A stretch of DNA of 64,000 nt from Xanthobacter autotrophicus (GTDB lineage: Bacteria; Pseudomonadota; Alphaproteobacteria; Rhizobiales; Xanthobacteraceae). Made by a program: the position numbers and the translations under genes. The notes under the pieces were generated by a model. That model had not been told where the DNA came from. It saw only the letters and a list, made by a program, of their open reading frames with translations, and ran no database searches. The stretch lies in the NCBI RefSeq assembly GCF_043194295.1, contig NZ_JBAFVK010000004.1. One strand, 5' to 3'. Below, in pieces: positions 50,022-58,895 of the stretch; within the stretch, counting starts at the first letter, position 1, and each line of letters begins with the position of its first letter.

Positions 50022-50160
50022 ATAGTCGTCTCCAGAGGCCCCGACGAGGGGGCAGAATTACCGGGCTTATCTCACGAAATCACCCGTACGCCCATAGCCG
50101 AGGTGCGCGCGGCGACGCATTTTCGCCATCCGCGCGCACCCGTGATCAATTCAATGCGTC

Positions 50161-51774
50161 TCAGCCGACCGGACGCTTGGCGCCGCCCGGACGGGAGTCC
50201 GAGCGCTGGCCGCGGTTCGGAACCGACTGCATGAAGCCGAGGCCGCCGATGTCACCGGCGGGGCGCTGGCCCCGCTCGGTCCTCTGGCCGCGACCCTCGG
50301 CCCGGGCCGGCTGGCCCGCGCGATGACCCGCACCCTGTGCGCCGCTGGCATCGGGGCGCCCTTCCGGACGACCGCCGGACGGACGGCCCTCGCCGCGCGG
50401 CTGGTGGGCACGCGCCGCCTGGGGCCGGCCTTCTTCCGAACGCGGCGCCCGCGACCGGCCTTCGCCGGACCGCTCGTCACCGTGGCGGGGCCGCTGGCCG
50501 CGCGGGTTCTGCCGGCCAGACCGGCCGATATAGTCCGAACGCTCGGAGGTCTCGTCCCGCTCGTCGAGGATGATGGGCTCAAGCTCCGGCACCGCGAAGC
50601 GGGTGCCCGCGCCGCGACGGTCGCTGGCGGGAAGCTGCATCTTGATGAGCTTCTCGATGGACCGCAGGAACGCGCGCTCCTCGTGATCGCAGAAGGAGAT
50701 GGCGATGCCTTCACGGCCGGCGCGCGCGGTGCGGCCGATGCGATGGACGTAGCTCTCCGGCACGTTGGGCAGGTCGAAGTTGATGACGTGGCTCACCCCG
50801 GTCACGTCGATGCCGCGGGCGGCGATGTCGGTGGCGATGAGGGTGCGGATCTTGCCTTCGCGGAAGGCAGCGAGCACGCGGTCGCGCTGGTTCTGCGACT
50901 TGTTGCCGTGGATCGCCTCGGCGGCGATGCCGGCCTTGGCGAGCACGCGCACCACCTTGTCCGCGCCATGCTTGGTGCGGGAGAAGACGAGGGCGCGGTC
51001 GATCTCCTCGGTGGAGAGCACCTCGGCGAGGAGCTGGCCCTTGTTGGCCTTGTCCACCAGGATCACCCGCTGCTCGACCCGGTCGGCGGTCTTGGCGACC
51101 GGGGTCACCGCGACGCGCACGGGATCGCGCAGCATGGAGCCCGCGAGCTCGGCGATGGCGTGGGGCATGGTGGCGGAGAAGAACAGGGAATGCCGCTTGT
51201 GCGGCAGCCGGCGCACAATGGCGCGGATGGCATGCACGAAGCCCATGTCCAGCATCTGGTCGGCTTCGTCGAGGACGAGAACTTCGACCTGGTCGAGCTT
51301 CACCGCGTTGTTCTCGACGAGATCAATGAGGCGGCCGGGGGTCGCGACCAGTACATCCACGCCGCGAGAGAGCGCGCGGATCTGCCGGCCCATGGGCACG
51401 CCGCCGATGGCGAGCGACACCGAGATGTTGGCGTGACGGCCGAACCGCTCGAAGTTCTCGACGATCTGGCCGGACAGCTCACGGGTGGGGGAGAGCACCA
51501 GCGCCCGCACCGACTTGGGCTCGGGGCGGTGGGGATGGCGGACCAGGCGGTCAAGGATGGGGAGGGCGAAAGCGGCGGTCTTGCCGGTGCCGGTCTGGGC
51601 GATGCCGATCAGATCGCGACCCGCGAGAATCTGCGGGATGGCTTCGGCCTGGATGGGGGTGGGAGTGACGTGCTGCGCTTCAGTAAGGGCGCGAACGATA
51701 GGCTCGGCGAGGCCGAGGTTCGAAAAAGAGGTCAAGCTCTGACTTTCATATGCGAACGACACCGGCGCACGCAT
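50161..51774 (-). CDS. DEAD-box ATP-dependent RNA helicase (RhlE-like)
   Basis: This 537-residue helicase has all core motifs: the Q motif PTPIQAEAIP, motif I AQTGTGKTA, PTRELSGQI, TPGRLIDL, motif II VLDEADQMLD, motif III FSATMP, then VFSRTKHGAD, TDIAARGIDV and HRIGRTARAG. The C-terminal 120 residues are Arg/Gly/Pro-rich and probably bind RNA. It would remodel rRNA or mRNA structure, often at low temperature. The start is uncertain: ATG at 51774 is used, but a TTG at 51735 would give the family-like TSFSNLGL start. Confidence 0.9.
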   Translation of the reverse strand: MRAPVSFAYESQSLTSFSNLGLAEPIVRALTEAQHVTPTPIQAEAIPQILAGRDLIGIAQTGTGKTAAFALPILDRLVRHPHRPEPKSVRALVLSPTRELSGQIVENFERFGRHANISVSLAIGGVPMGRQIRALSRGVDVLVATPGRLIDLVENNAVKLDQVEVLVLDEADQMLDMGFVHAIRAIVRRLPHKRHSLFFSATMPHAIAELAGSMLRDPVRVAVTPVAKTADRVEQRVILVDKANKGQLLAEVLSTEEIDRALVFSRTKHGADKVVRVLAKAGIAAEAIHGNKSQNQRDRVLAAFREGKIRTLIATDIAARGIDVTGVSHVINFDLPNVPESYVHRIGRTARAGREGIAISFCDHEERAFLRSIEKLIKMQLPASDRRGAGTRFAVPELEPIILDERDETSERSDYIGRSGRQNPRGQRPRHGDERSGEGRSRAPRSEEGRPQAARAHQPRGEGRPSGGRPEGRPDASGAQGAGHRAGQPARAEGRGQRTERGQRPAGDIGGLGFMQSVPNRGQRSDSRPGGAKRPVG

Positions 51775-52104
51775 GGGCGCAGCGCGGTTCGCGGGGATAT
51801 TCGACATCCCGCGTGGCCTGGGGTGTCCAAAGGCAATCGTTGAAGTCGGGCAAAGCCGCTCGCGACGCTTCAAAAGGGGAAGCTCCGGCGGTCTCCGCTA
51901 CGCGGCCCGAGCGCGCTGCAAGGGGGATTGGGAATCCCTCCGGGGCGCTACGGCAGGGTGTATGACCCATCCCCATGACAATTTCAAGGCGCGAGCAGCT
52001 TTTTCGCCCAAGTCCTGCGGCATGACAGGTGCGCCGCGGGGTGACACCGGGACCGCCTCTTGCGCGGGAGGACCGGCCTTCCGATCTCTGCAGCTGGAGG
52101 AGAC
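51775..52104. other. Divergent promoter region of the helicase and DedA genes
   Basis: A 330-base gap in which I see no gene, strong hairpin or repeat. It must hold both promoters, and a leader for the helicase mRNA if the downstream start is used. Confidence 0.4.
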
Positions 52105-52629
52105 ATGATCGACGTTCAGGCCATCATCGCTGCGACCACCGTGTTTGTTCAGAATAACCACGCCCTCGCCGCGCCGATCGTGTTCGGCCTCGCCTTTGGC
52201 GAATCGCTCGCTCTCGTGTCGTTCTTCATTCCCGCGACGGTCCTGCTGCTGGCCATCGGCGCGCTGATCGAGGCGAGCGGGCTGCATTTCTTCCCCATCT
52301 GGCTTGCCGCCGCCACAGGCGCAGCTCTGGGCGACGCCATCTCCTACTGGCTCGGCTTCCATTACAAGGAACGGGCGAAGACCTTCTGGCCCCTGTCGAA
52401 ACGGCCGGATCTGGTGGCCCGCGCAGAAGATTTCTTCCATCGCTTCGGCGTCTGGGGCGTGGCCATCGGCCGCTTCTTCGGGCCCGTGCGCGCGGTGGTG
52501 CCGCTGGTGGCCGGAGTGCTGGCCATGAGACAGACCCATTTCCAGGTGGCAAACGTCGCGAGCGCGGCGCTCTGGGCGTTCGCCATGCTCGCTCCGGGCG
52601 CCGCCGCCTTCAAGCTGTTCGGCTTCTGA
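52105..52629 (+). CDS. DedA family membrane protein
   Basis: This 174-residue inner-membrane protein has the DedA/SNARE-associated pattern: GLAFGESLALVSFFIPATVL, LAAATGAALGDAISYWLGFH and the conserved RFFGPVRAVVPLVAGVLAM with its essential Arg residues. DedA proteins act in membrane homeostasis, and some transport undecaprenyl phosphate or phospholipids. GGAGGAGAC precedes the ATG. It lies upstream of modA but 226 bases away, so cotranscription is unlikely. Confidence 0.9.
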   Translation: MIDVQAIIAATTVFVQNNHALAAPIVFGLAFGESLALVSFFIPATVLLLAIGALIEASGLHFFPIWLAAATGAALGDAISYWLGFHYKERAKTFWPLSKRPDLVARAEDFFHRFGVWGVAIGRFFGPVRAVVPLVAGVLAMRQTHFQVANVASAALWAFAMLAPGAAAFKLFGF

Positions 52630-52821
52630 AGATCCGTGCGTGCCGCGCGCGGGCCTCACACCTGCGTGCCCGCGCCGAACGCTCGAAGAGCCAGGACGCA
52701 GCCCCTCGGGGCGCCGCGGCCACATGCCGCAATGCAGCATAAACCGCAGCTTTCCTGTCGCCCCACCGGCTTACCCCTTTAGCCCCGGACGCATCGCCTC
52801 TTGTTTCCCTACGGCATGCTG

Positions 52822-52839
52822 TATATGAACGGACATATC
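52822..52839. promoter_or_regulatory. Candidate ModE-type operator upstream of modA
   Basis: TATATG-N6-CATATC is an inverted repeat whose half-sites and 6-base spacing resemble the TATA-rich Mo-boxes bound by ModE-family repressors. It ends 16 bases before the modA ATG, where repression would be effective. A ModE-like regulator is encoded at the other end of the operon. Confidence 0.5.
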
Positions 52840-52855
52840 AAAGGGGACCATTGCC

Positions 52856-53668
52856 ATGTCCAGCTTCATTCTGCGTCGCGGCCTCATAGTCGGCCTTCTG
52901 CTTGCCACCGCCAGCCTTGCTCCCGTGCGGGCCGAGGAACCGGCCAAGGCATCGGCTGCCGGCGCTGAGACCACGGTCACCGCCTTCGCCGCCGCCAGCC
53001 TCACCAACGCCTTCGAGGACGTGGCCAAGGCCTATGCCGCCAAGGGCGAGAAGACGCAGGTGAAGTTCTCCTTCGCCGCCTCCTCGGCGCTGGCCAAGCA
53101 GTTGGAGGCCGGCGCGCCGGCCAATATCTTCGCCTCCGCCGACCTCAAGTGGATGGACTATACCGACGGCAAGGGCCTCACCCTGCCCGCCACCCGCGCG
53201 ACCGTCCTCGGCAATGCCCTCGTGCTGGTCGCTCCGGCCGACAAGGCCAAGCCAGTGACCATCACCAAGGGCATGGACATCGACGCCCTGCTCGGCGCCA
53301 ACGGCCGCATCGCCACCGGCCTTGTGGACAGCGTCCCCGTGGGCGTCTACGCCAAGACTGCCTTCACCAATCTCGGCGTGTGGGACAAGGTCGCCCCACG
53401 CATCGTCGGCTCCGAGAGTGTGCGCGCGGCCCTTGCCTTGGTGGAACGCGGCGAGGTGCCTTTCGGCGTCGTCTATGCGACTGACGCGGCCGTGGCCAAG
53501 AATGTGAAGGTCGTCGCCGTCTTCCCGGCCGACAGCCATCCCCCGGTGGAATATCCCTTCGCCCTCGTGAAGGGTCAGGACACCCCCGCCGCCAAGTCCT
53601 TCTTCGCCTTCCTCCAGGGGCCCGAAGCGAAGGAGATCTATAAGAAGTACGGCTTCACGGTGAAGTGA
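52856..53668 (+). CDS. modA: Molybdate-binding periplasmic protein
   Basis: This 270-residue solute-binding protein has a signal peptide (ILRRGLIVGLLLATASLAPV, cleavage at VRA-E) and the ModA pattern VTAFAAASLTNAFEDVAKAY, KFSFAASSALAKQLEAGAP, NIFASADLKWMDYT and GVVYATDA. The serines in AAASL and FAASSAL coordinate molybdate or tungstate. It delivers molybdate to ModBC. It heads the modABC operon; an inverted repeat lies between modA and modB. Confidence 0.97.
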   Translation: MSSFILRRGLIVGLLLATASLAPVRAEEPAKASAAGAETTVTAFAAASLTNAFEDVAKAYAAKGEKTQVKFSFAASSALAKQLEAGAPANIFASADLKWMDYTDGKGLTLPATRATVLGNALVLVAPADKAKPVTITKGMDIDALLGANGRIATGLVDSVPVGVYAKTAFTNLGVWDKVAPRIVGSESVRAALALVERGEVPFGVVYATDAAVAKNVKVVAVFPADSHPPVEYPFALVKGQDTPAAKSFFAFLQGPEAKEIYKKYGFTVK

Positions 53669-53681
53669 GCCCACTCAGGTC

Positions 53682-53719
53682 CCCGTTCCCGCCGCGGCCC
53701 GTGGCCCAGTGGGAACGGG
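53682..53719 (+). promoter_or_regulatory. Stem-loop between modA and modB
   Basis: CCCGTTCCC (53682-53690) and GGGAACGGG (53711-53719) form a perfect 9-bp stem with a 20-base GC-rich loop in the 133-base modA-modB gap. Such intercistronic stems often raise the amount of binding protein over permease; that role is inferred. Confidence 0.55.
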
Positions 53720-53801
53720 ACTTGCTTCGCGACTTCCGTGGCTTCGGCTTAAGCTCAAGACGCGCCAAGCCCAGAACCGCCATCACTCGGAAGACTGCCC
53801 C

Positions 53802-54491
53802 ATGCTCACCCCTGAAGAATGGACGGCCGTCAGGCTCAGCCTGCAGGTCGCCTTCTGGGCCACCATCTGGAGCCTGCCCCCCGCAATCCTTATCGGCTGG
53901 GTGCTCGCGCGCTTCAATTTTCCCGGCAAGGGGATCTTCGACGGCATCGTCCATCTGCCCCTGGTGCTGCCCAAGGTGGTGGTCGGCTATCTGCTGCTGA
54001 TCACCCTTGGCAACCGGGGCTATATCGGCCAATACCTCCACGAGTGGTTCGGCATATCGCTGATCTTCTCCACCGCCGGCGCCACGGTGGCGGCAGCGGT
54101 GGTGAGCTTCCCTCTCACCGTCAACGCCATCCGCCTCGCCATCGGCGGCATCGACCAGGGCATCGAGACCGCGGCGCGCACGCTGGGCGCGACCAAGATG
54201 GATGCCTTTTTCACAGTCACCCTTCCCTTGATGATGCCCGGCGTGCTGTCCGGCTGCCTGATCTCGCTGGCCTCGGCGCTGGGCGAGTTCGGCGCCACCA
54301 TCACCTTCGTCTCCAACGTCGAGGGGCAGACGCGGACCATCCCGCTGGCCATCTACAGCGCCACCCACATGCCGGACGGCGACGCCATGGCGTTGCGCCT
54401 CACGGTGGTGTCGGTGATTTTGGCGCTGGGCGCGCTCATCCTGGCCGAGATGGCGGACCGGCGCATCAAGATCGCGCTGGGGCAGATATGA
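53802..54491 (+). CDS. modB: Molybdate ABC transporter permease
   Basis: This 229-residue permease has five membrane segments and the EAA-loop motif ETAARTLGATKMDAFFTVTLPLMMPGVLSG (in parts: ETAARTLGA and TLPLMMPGV), then LGEFGATITF, which is characteristic of ModB. It forms the homodimeric channel for molybdate in the inner membrane. The ATG at 53802 gives the usual ModB N-terminus (LTPEEWTAVRLSLQVA). Its stop overlaps the modC start as ATGA. Confidence 0.96.
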   Translation: MLTPEEWTAVRLSLQVAFWATIWSLPPAILIGWVLARFNFPGKGIFDGIVHLPLVLPKVVVGYLLLITLGNRGYIGQYLHEWFGISLIFSTAGATVAAAVVSFPLTVNAIRLAIGGIDQGIETAARTLGATKMDAFFTVTLPLMMPGVLSGCLISLASALGEFGATITFVSNVEGQTRTIPLAIYSATHMPDGDAMALRLTVVSVILALGALILAEMADRRIKIALGQI

Positions 54492-55693
54492 TCGAGATCG
54501 ACGTTTCCCTGGCGCGCAACACGGGGTTCTGCCTCGAGGCCCATTTCGCTGCTCCGGACATGGGCATCACCGCTCTCTTCGGAAGGTCGGGATCGGGCAA
54601 GACCACCATCATCCAGGCGGTCGCGGGCTCGGTCCGGCCGGATCGCGGGCGCATCGTGGTGGGCGACGAGGTGTTCTTCGACAGCGACAAGGGCATCGAC
54701 CTGCCCATGGAACGGCGCGGCGCCGGCTACGTATTCCAGGACGCGCGCCTGTTTCCGCACATGACCGTGGACAACAACTTGCGCTATGGCGAGCGCCGGG
54801 CCAGACGGGAACGCACCATCGGCTTCGACGCGGTGGTGGAGATGCTTGGCGTTCGCCACCTGTTGAAGCGTCGACCCCACACCTTGTCCGGCGGCGAGAA
54901 GCAGCGCGTCGCCATCGGCCGCGCCCTGCTGTCCCAGCCGCGCCTGCTGCTCATGGACGAGCCGCTCGCCTCCCTCGACGAGATGCGCAAGGGGGAGATC
55001 CTGCCCTATCTCGAACGCCTGCGGGACGAGCTTCGGTTGCCGATCCTCTATGTGAGCCATTCGGTGGAGGAGGTGCTGCGCCTGTCGGACGCAGTGGCGG
55101 CCGTGGCCGACGGCAAGGTTATCGCCTGCGGCCCCCTCGCGGACGTTCTGTCCCAACCCGAACTTTTGCCCGTGCTCGGCCGCTTCGATCTCGGTACGAT
55201 CTTCGACTGCACCATCACTGCCCATAACGAGGAGTTCGGCCTGTCCACCGTCTCCTTTCCCGACGGCGAGCTTCGGGTGCCGTTGGTGGGCCGGCCGGTG
55301 GGCGCGCCGGCGCGTGCACGCGTGCGCTCGCGCGATGTTTCGCTGTCGCTATCGCGGCCCATCGACGTGTCGGTGACAAACCGCCTGTCCGGCACCATCG
55401 CCAGAATCACCCGGGCGGAAGGTCCGTTCTCGGATGTGGAGGTAGCGCTGGCCCACGGCAAGCTTCATTCACTGGTGACGCAGGAGAGCGTGCAGCGCCT
55501 CGCGCTGGAGCCGGGCATGACGGTATGGGCCATGATCAAGGCCGTCACCGTGGAAAGCCGGCCGGCCGGCTTCAACTCGCCGGGGGCGGAAATCAGATCG
55601 CCTTCGCCTGTTTCCCCGCCGCGCCAGCCGTCTGCGGCTCCTCCGGCTCTGCGTGTGATTGCGGGCGGAACTCCGCCGAAAGCGCCTTCGTGA
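54488..55693 (+). CDS. modC: Molybdate ABC transporter ATP-binding protein
   Basis: This 401-residue ATPase has Walker A FGRSGSGKTT (residues 31-40), the Q-loop YVFQDARLFPHM, the signature LSGGEKQRVAIGRALL, Walker B LLLMDEPLASLD and a C-terminal Mop-like domain (VTNRLSGTIARI, VEVALAHGKLHSLVT). It energises molybdate import. The last 30-40 residues (Pro/Ser-rich) extend past typical ModC proteins (about 350-370) and overlap the convergent modE gene by 101 bases. It overlaps modB by 4 bases. Confidence 0.95.
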   Translation: MIEIDVSLARNTGFCLEAHFAAPDMGITALFGRSGSGKTTIIQAVAGSVRPDRGRIVVGDEVFFDSDKGIDLPMERRGAGYVFQDARLFPHMTVDNNLRYGERRARRERTIGFDAVVEMLGVRHLLKRRPHTLSGGEKQRVAIGRALLSQPRLLLMDEPLASLDEMRKGEILPYLERLRDELRLPILYVSHSVEEVLRLSDAVAAVADGKVIACGPLADVLSQPELLPVLGRFDLGTIFDCTITAHNEEFGLSTVSFPDGELRVPLVGRPVGAPARARVRSRDVSLSLSRPIDVSVTNRLSGTIARITRAEGPFSDVEVALAHGKLHSLVTQESVQRLALEPGMTVWAMIKAVTVESRPAGFNSPGAEIRSPSPVSPPRQPSAAPPALRVIAGGTPPKAPS

Positions 55694-56021
55694 GTTCGTC
55701 CACGGCGGCGTTGGTCGCCTTCGCAGCCTGACGCTCCATGGCGCGGTAGAGGGCGATGATGCGCTCGCCGAAGGCGGTCACTTCCGTACCGGCGCCGCGA
55801 CGGCCGGGAAAGGTCACGATCACCCGCTGCTCGAACATGCGATCGAGCTCATCCACCAGAAGCCAGGCCCGGCGGTAGCTCATGCCGATGGCCTTGGCAG
55901 CGGAGAGGATGGAGCGGTGCTCGCGGATCGCCTCCAGCAGCATGATCTTGCCGGGACCGAGGCGGCGACCATCCGGAAAATCCACGCGCAGAAACAGGCG
56001 GGTACCGATATTTTTCGTCAC
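55593..56021 (-). CDS. modE: ModE-family molybdenum-responsive regulator lacking a Mop domain
   Basis: This 142-residue regulator consists of one LysR-like winged-helix domain typical of ModE: GTRLFLRVDFPDGRRLGPGK, LLEAIREHRSILSAAKAIGM, SYRRAWLLVDELDRMF and GAGTEVTAFGERIIALYRAM. Full-length ModE carries two C-terminal Mop domains that bind molybdate; here only a short charged tail remains, so molybdate sensing may be lost or indirect. I use the GTG at 56021 because GAGGAGGGG lies 5 bases upstream. It converges on and overlaps modC. Confidence 0.88.
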   Translation of the reverse strand: MTKNIGTRLFLRVDFPDGRRLGPGKIMLLEAIREHRSILSAAKAIGMSYRRAWLLVDELDRMFEQRVIVTFPGRRGAGTEVTAFGERIIALYRAMERQAAKATNAAVDELTKALSAEFRPQSHAEPEEPQTAGAAGKQAKAI

Positions 56022-56208
56022 TACGTCCCCTCCTCGCGCGCCCGGCGCGGAATGGCGGAGGGTCATTATACCGGAAGCACCCCCGGCCGGGAACGCTTTC
56101 CCGAAGGAAAGTTCCACGTCCGGGATCGGTGCCGAGTTTCTGTGCTCCAGCGCCAGGACGACCGGCCGCTCCCCCTGAACCATCGGTTGCGCCTGGTCAG
56201 GCTCGCGA

Positions 56209-57051
56209 TCAGGCTCGCACCTGGCGGGGGGCGCCCGCAGCGGGAGACCTGCGGCCGTTTACCATCGACGACAGCACGACGATGGTGGCCACGGTCCCCA
56301 GATAGGCGATCAGTTGCATGCCTGTGGGCTCGGCACGATAGCCGACGAGGGTGCGCAGCACCCGTCCCAGGGCGCTGTCGTCGGCGAGCAGCCAGTTGGT
56401 GTTCCACAGCGGATCCGACAAGGACTGGATGAAACCCGAATCCTGGAGAATCCCCACCGCCTGCGCGGCAAGGCCGGCGGCAAGCAGGGTGATGATAATG
56501 GTTGTGACCTTGAACAAGTGCCTGAGGGGAATGGCGACAAGCCCGCGATAAAGCGCAAGCGAAACCACAGCACCGCAAGCCAGCCCGGCGAGACCGCCAA
56601 GCACCACGGCGCCTACGGTCTCGTCACCGGTGGTGGCAATGCCGTAGAGGAACAGCACGATCTCGACACCCTCGCGCAGCACGGCCATGCCCACCACGAT
56701 GGCGAGCGCCGCGAGCGGCCGGCGCCCTTCCTTCACATCGCTCCCCACATCCTTCATTTCGGCCACCATCTGCCGGCCGTGGCTGGCCATCCACACCACT
56801 GTCCACACCAGCATGACAACGGCGATGGAGAGGATCGCGGCGTTGAGGATGTCCTGGCCGGAACCCTCGAAGGTGGAGGCGATTTCGTTGGCAAACAGGG
56901 CCAGCAGCGCCGAACCGGACAGGCCACCCAGAATGCCGAGCCCGATCCACAGGCCGCGATGGCGGATGCCCTCGGACGCGGCCAGAACGACCCCGATGAC
57001 GATGCCCGCCTCCAGCACCTCGCGGAAGACGATCAGCAGCGCGGCAATCAT
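56209..57051 (-). CDS. FTR1-family high-affinity iron permease
   Basis: This 280-residue membrane protein has seven hydrophobic segments and two REXXE iron-binding motifs, Arg10-Glu11-x-x-Glu14 (FREVLEAG) and Arg126-Glu127-x-x-Glu130 (LREGVEIVLF). It belongs to the FTR1/EfeU family that imports iron coupled to oxidation of Fe2+. ATG at 57051 follows AGGAAGGAACG. It is divergent from an imelysin/multicopper oxidase operon, and the two probably share a regulated promoter region. There is no periplasmic extension, unlike some bacterial FTR1 proteins. Confidence 0.93.
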   Translation of the reverse strand: MIAALLIVFREVLEAGIVIGVVLAASEGIRHRGLWIGLGILGGLSGSALLALFANEIASTFEGSGQDILNAAILSIAVVMLVWTVVWMASHGRQMVAEMKDVGSDVKEGRRPLAALAIVVGMAVLREGVEIVLFLYGIATTGDETVGAVVLGGLAGLACGAVVSLALYRGLVAIPLRHLFKVTTIIITLLAAGLAAQAVGILQDSGFIQSLSDPLWNTNWLLADDSALGRVLRTLVGYRAEPTGMQLIAYLGTVATIVVLSSMVNGRRSPAAGAPRQVRA

Positions 57052-57598
57052 GGCAACCGTTCCTTCCTGGCGAGCGCGCGCTCCGCTTCCGAATTGCGGG
57101 CCCTGATGCACGCTAGGACACGACGAAAGACGAAGGGCATCGACGCTTTCAACATTTCTAAAACCGACAGAAGCCGACGTAACGTAAGGAGAAATTCTGC
57201 AAATGACTGGAGGCAACCTAGCACTTCTGTCGCCGCACTGTCATCGGGGCCACCATTGTTTTGAATTATTCAAATGCCAAGAACCGAACGCCGCCGGACC
57301 TGCACGCAACGTTATCCGCGACAGACGAAACGCCCGGCGCCCCATCATTCCAGATCTTGTAGCGACGCGGGGCGCGAACCTGGAGCATTGAACAGGCGCA
57401 TGGATTGGCGTAGCGTAAATTAACTACCGTGTGCGGCGTTTTGACTTGCCACCTGCAAGTCTTCGTGACCGATCCCGACAATGGAACAATTCCATTGTCT
57501 CGCCGGGCACTTGCCGCGCCTTGGCCGGATCCCTAAGGTCCGGTCCGGAGGGAGCCCGCCCCCCATTTCGAACATTCATTTTCAAGGAGAGAAGGTCG
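57052..57598. promoter_or_regulatory. Divergent iron-locus promoter region with a palindrome
   Basis: This 547-base AT-richer gap separates FTR1 from the imelysin operon. TTTGAAT-t-ATTCAAA at 57260-57274 is a perfect 15-base palindrome resembling iron-responsive (Irr/Fur-like) operators of alphaproteobacteria. I see no gene in the gap. Confidence 0.5.
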
Positions 57599-58885
57599 AT
57601 GCGCGCGCATGTTCTAGGCGCAGTCGTCGCCGCTTTTGCAGCCTTCGTGAGCCCGGCCGTTGCCGAAGCTCCCAAGGATGCCCCCAAGCCGCGCGATGTG
57701 ATCGTCCATTATGCCGACCTGGCACAGTCCATGTACGGGTCTTCCGCCGCCACGGCCCGGGACATGCAGAAGGTCATTCTCTCCTTCCTCGATGCCCCGA
57801 GCGCCGAAACGCTGGCCAAGGCCCGCGACGCCTGGAAGGCCGCCCGTGTCTTCTACATGCAGACCGAAGCCTTCCGCTTCGGCAACAAGGCGGTGGACAA
57901 GATCGAAGGTGACGTGAACGCCTGGCCGCTGGATGAAGGCCTCATCGATTACGTGGACAAGAAGAGCTATGGCGAGAAGTCGGATGAAAACCCGCTCTAC
58001 ACCGCCAACGTGATTGGCTCGAAATCCATCCGTATCGGCAAGAAGACCATCGACACCACGAAGATCACGCCGGAGTTGCTGCACAGCCTCAACACCGCAG
58101 GCGGCGTGGAAGCGAATGTGGGCTCGGGCTGGCACGCCATCGAATTCCTGCTCTGGGGCCAGAACCTGCATGATCCCAAGATCAACGCCGGCAATCGCCC
58201 CTATACGGATTTCGACCTGAAGAATTGCACCAACGCCAATTGCGACCGCCGTGCCGAATTTCTGAGGGTCGCCACGGCAACGCTGGTGGCGGACCTTGAT
58301 GAGATGACCAACGTGTGGGGACCGAAGGGTATCGCCCGCACCACCCTTCTCAAGAAAAAGGACAAGCCGGCACTCGGCGTCATCTTCACCGGCCTCGGCT
58401 CCCTGTCCTACGGCGAACTCGCCGGCGAGCGCATGAAGCTCGGCCTCATCCTGCACGACCCGGAAGAAGCGCACGACTGCTTCTCCAACAACACCCACAA
58501 CGCGCATTATTACGACGAGGTGGGCATCCGCGACGTCTATTACGGCCGCTACACCAAGCCCGACGGCACCGTCTTTTCCGGTCCCTCGGTGGCCGACCTG
58601 ATCCGCGCCGCGGACCCCAAGATCGCCGACGAGATCGACCAGAAGTCGGACGCCGCCCTCGCCGCCTTGAAGAAGATCAAGGACACGGCCGATGCCGGCG
58701 AGATCTACTACGACGCGATGCTCGCCGAAGGAAACGAGAAGGGCGCGAAGCTGATCCAGGACGGCGTGGATGCCCTCGTCGCCCAGGCCCATGCCATCGA
58801 GCGCGGGGTCTCGGTCCTGAAGCTGCAGATCAAGGTGGAAGGCTCGGCCAGCCTCGACGACCCCAAGGCCGTGAAGAAGAAATGA
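57599..58885 (+). CDS. Imelysin-family iron-regulated periplasmic protein
   Basis: This 428-residue protein has a signal peptide (MRAHVLGAVVAAFAAFVSPA, cleavage after VAEA) and an imelysin (peptidase M75-like) fold. The GxHxxE signature is present as GWHAIEFLLWGQ near residue 178, and LKLGLILHDPEEAHDCFSNNTHNAHY-type sequence follows (in parts). It matches COG3487, periplasmic iron-regulated proteins thought to bind iron or assist its uptake. AAGGAGAG precedes the ATG. It is followed within 11 bases by the multicopper oxidase gene. Confidence 0.93.
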   Translation: MRAHVLGAVVAAFAAFVSPAVAEAPKDAPKPRDVIVHYADLAQSMYGSSAATARDMQKVILSFLDAPSAETLAKARDAWKAARVFYMQTEAFRFGNKAVDKIEGDVNAWPLDEGLIDYVDKKSYGEKSDENPLYTANVIGSKSIRIGKKTIDTTKITPELLHSLNTAGGVEANVGSGWHAIEFLLWGQNLHDPKINAGNRPYTDFDLKNCTNANCDRRAEFLRVATATLVADLDEMTNVWGPKGIARTTLLKKKDKPALGVIFTGLGSLSYGELAGERMKLGLILHDPEEAHDCFSNNTHNAHYYDEVGIRDVYYGRYTKPDGTVFSGPSVADLIRAADPKIADEIDQKSDAALAALKKIKDTADAGEIYYDAMLAEGNEKGAKLIQDGVDALVAQAHAIERGVSVLKLQIKVEGSASLDDPKAVKKK

Positions 58886-58895
58886 GGCTGAGGTG

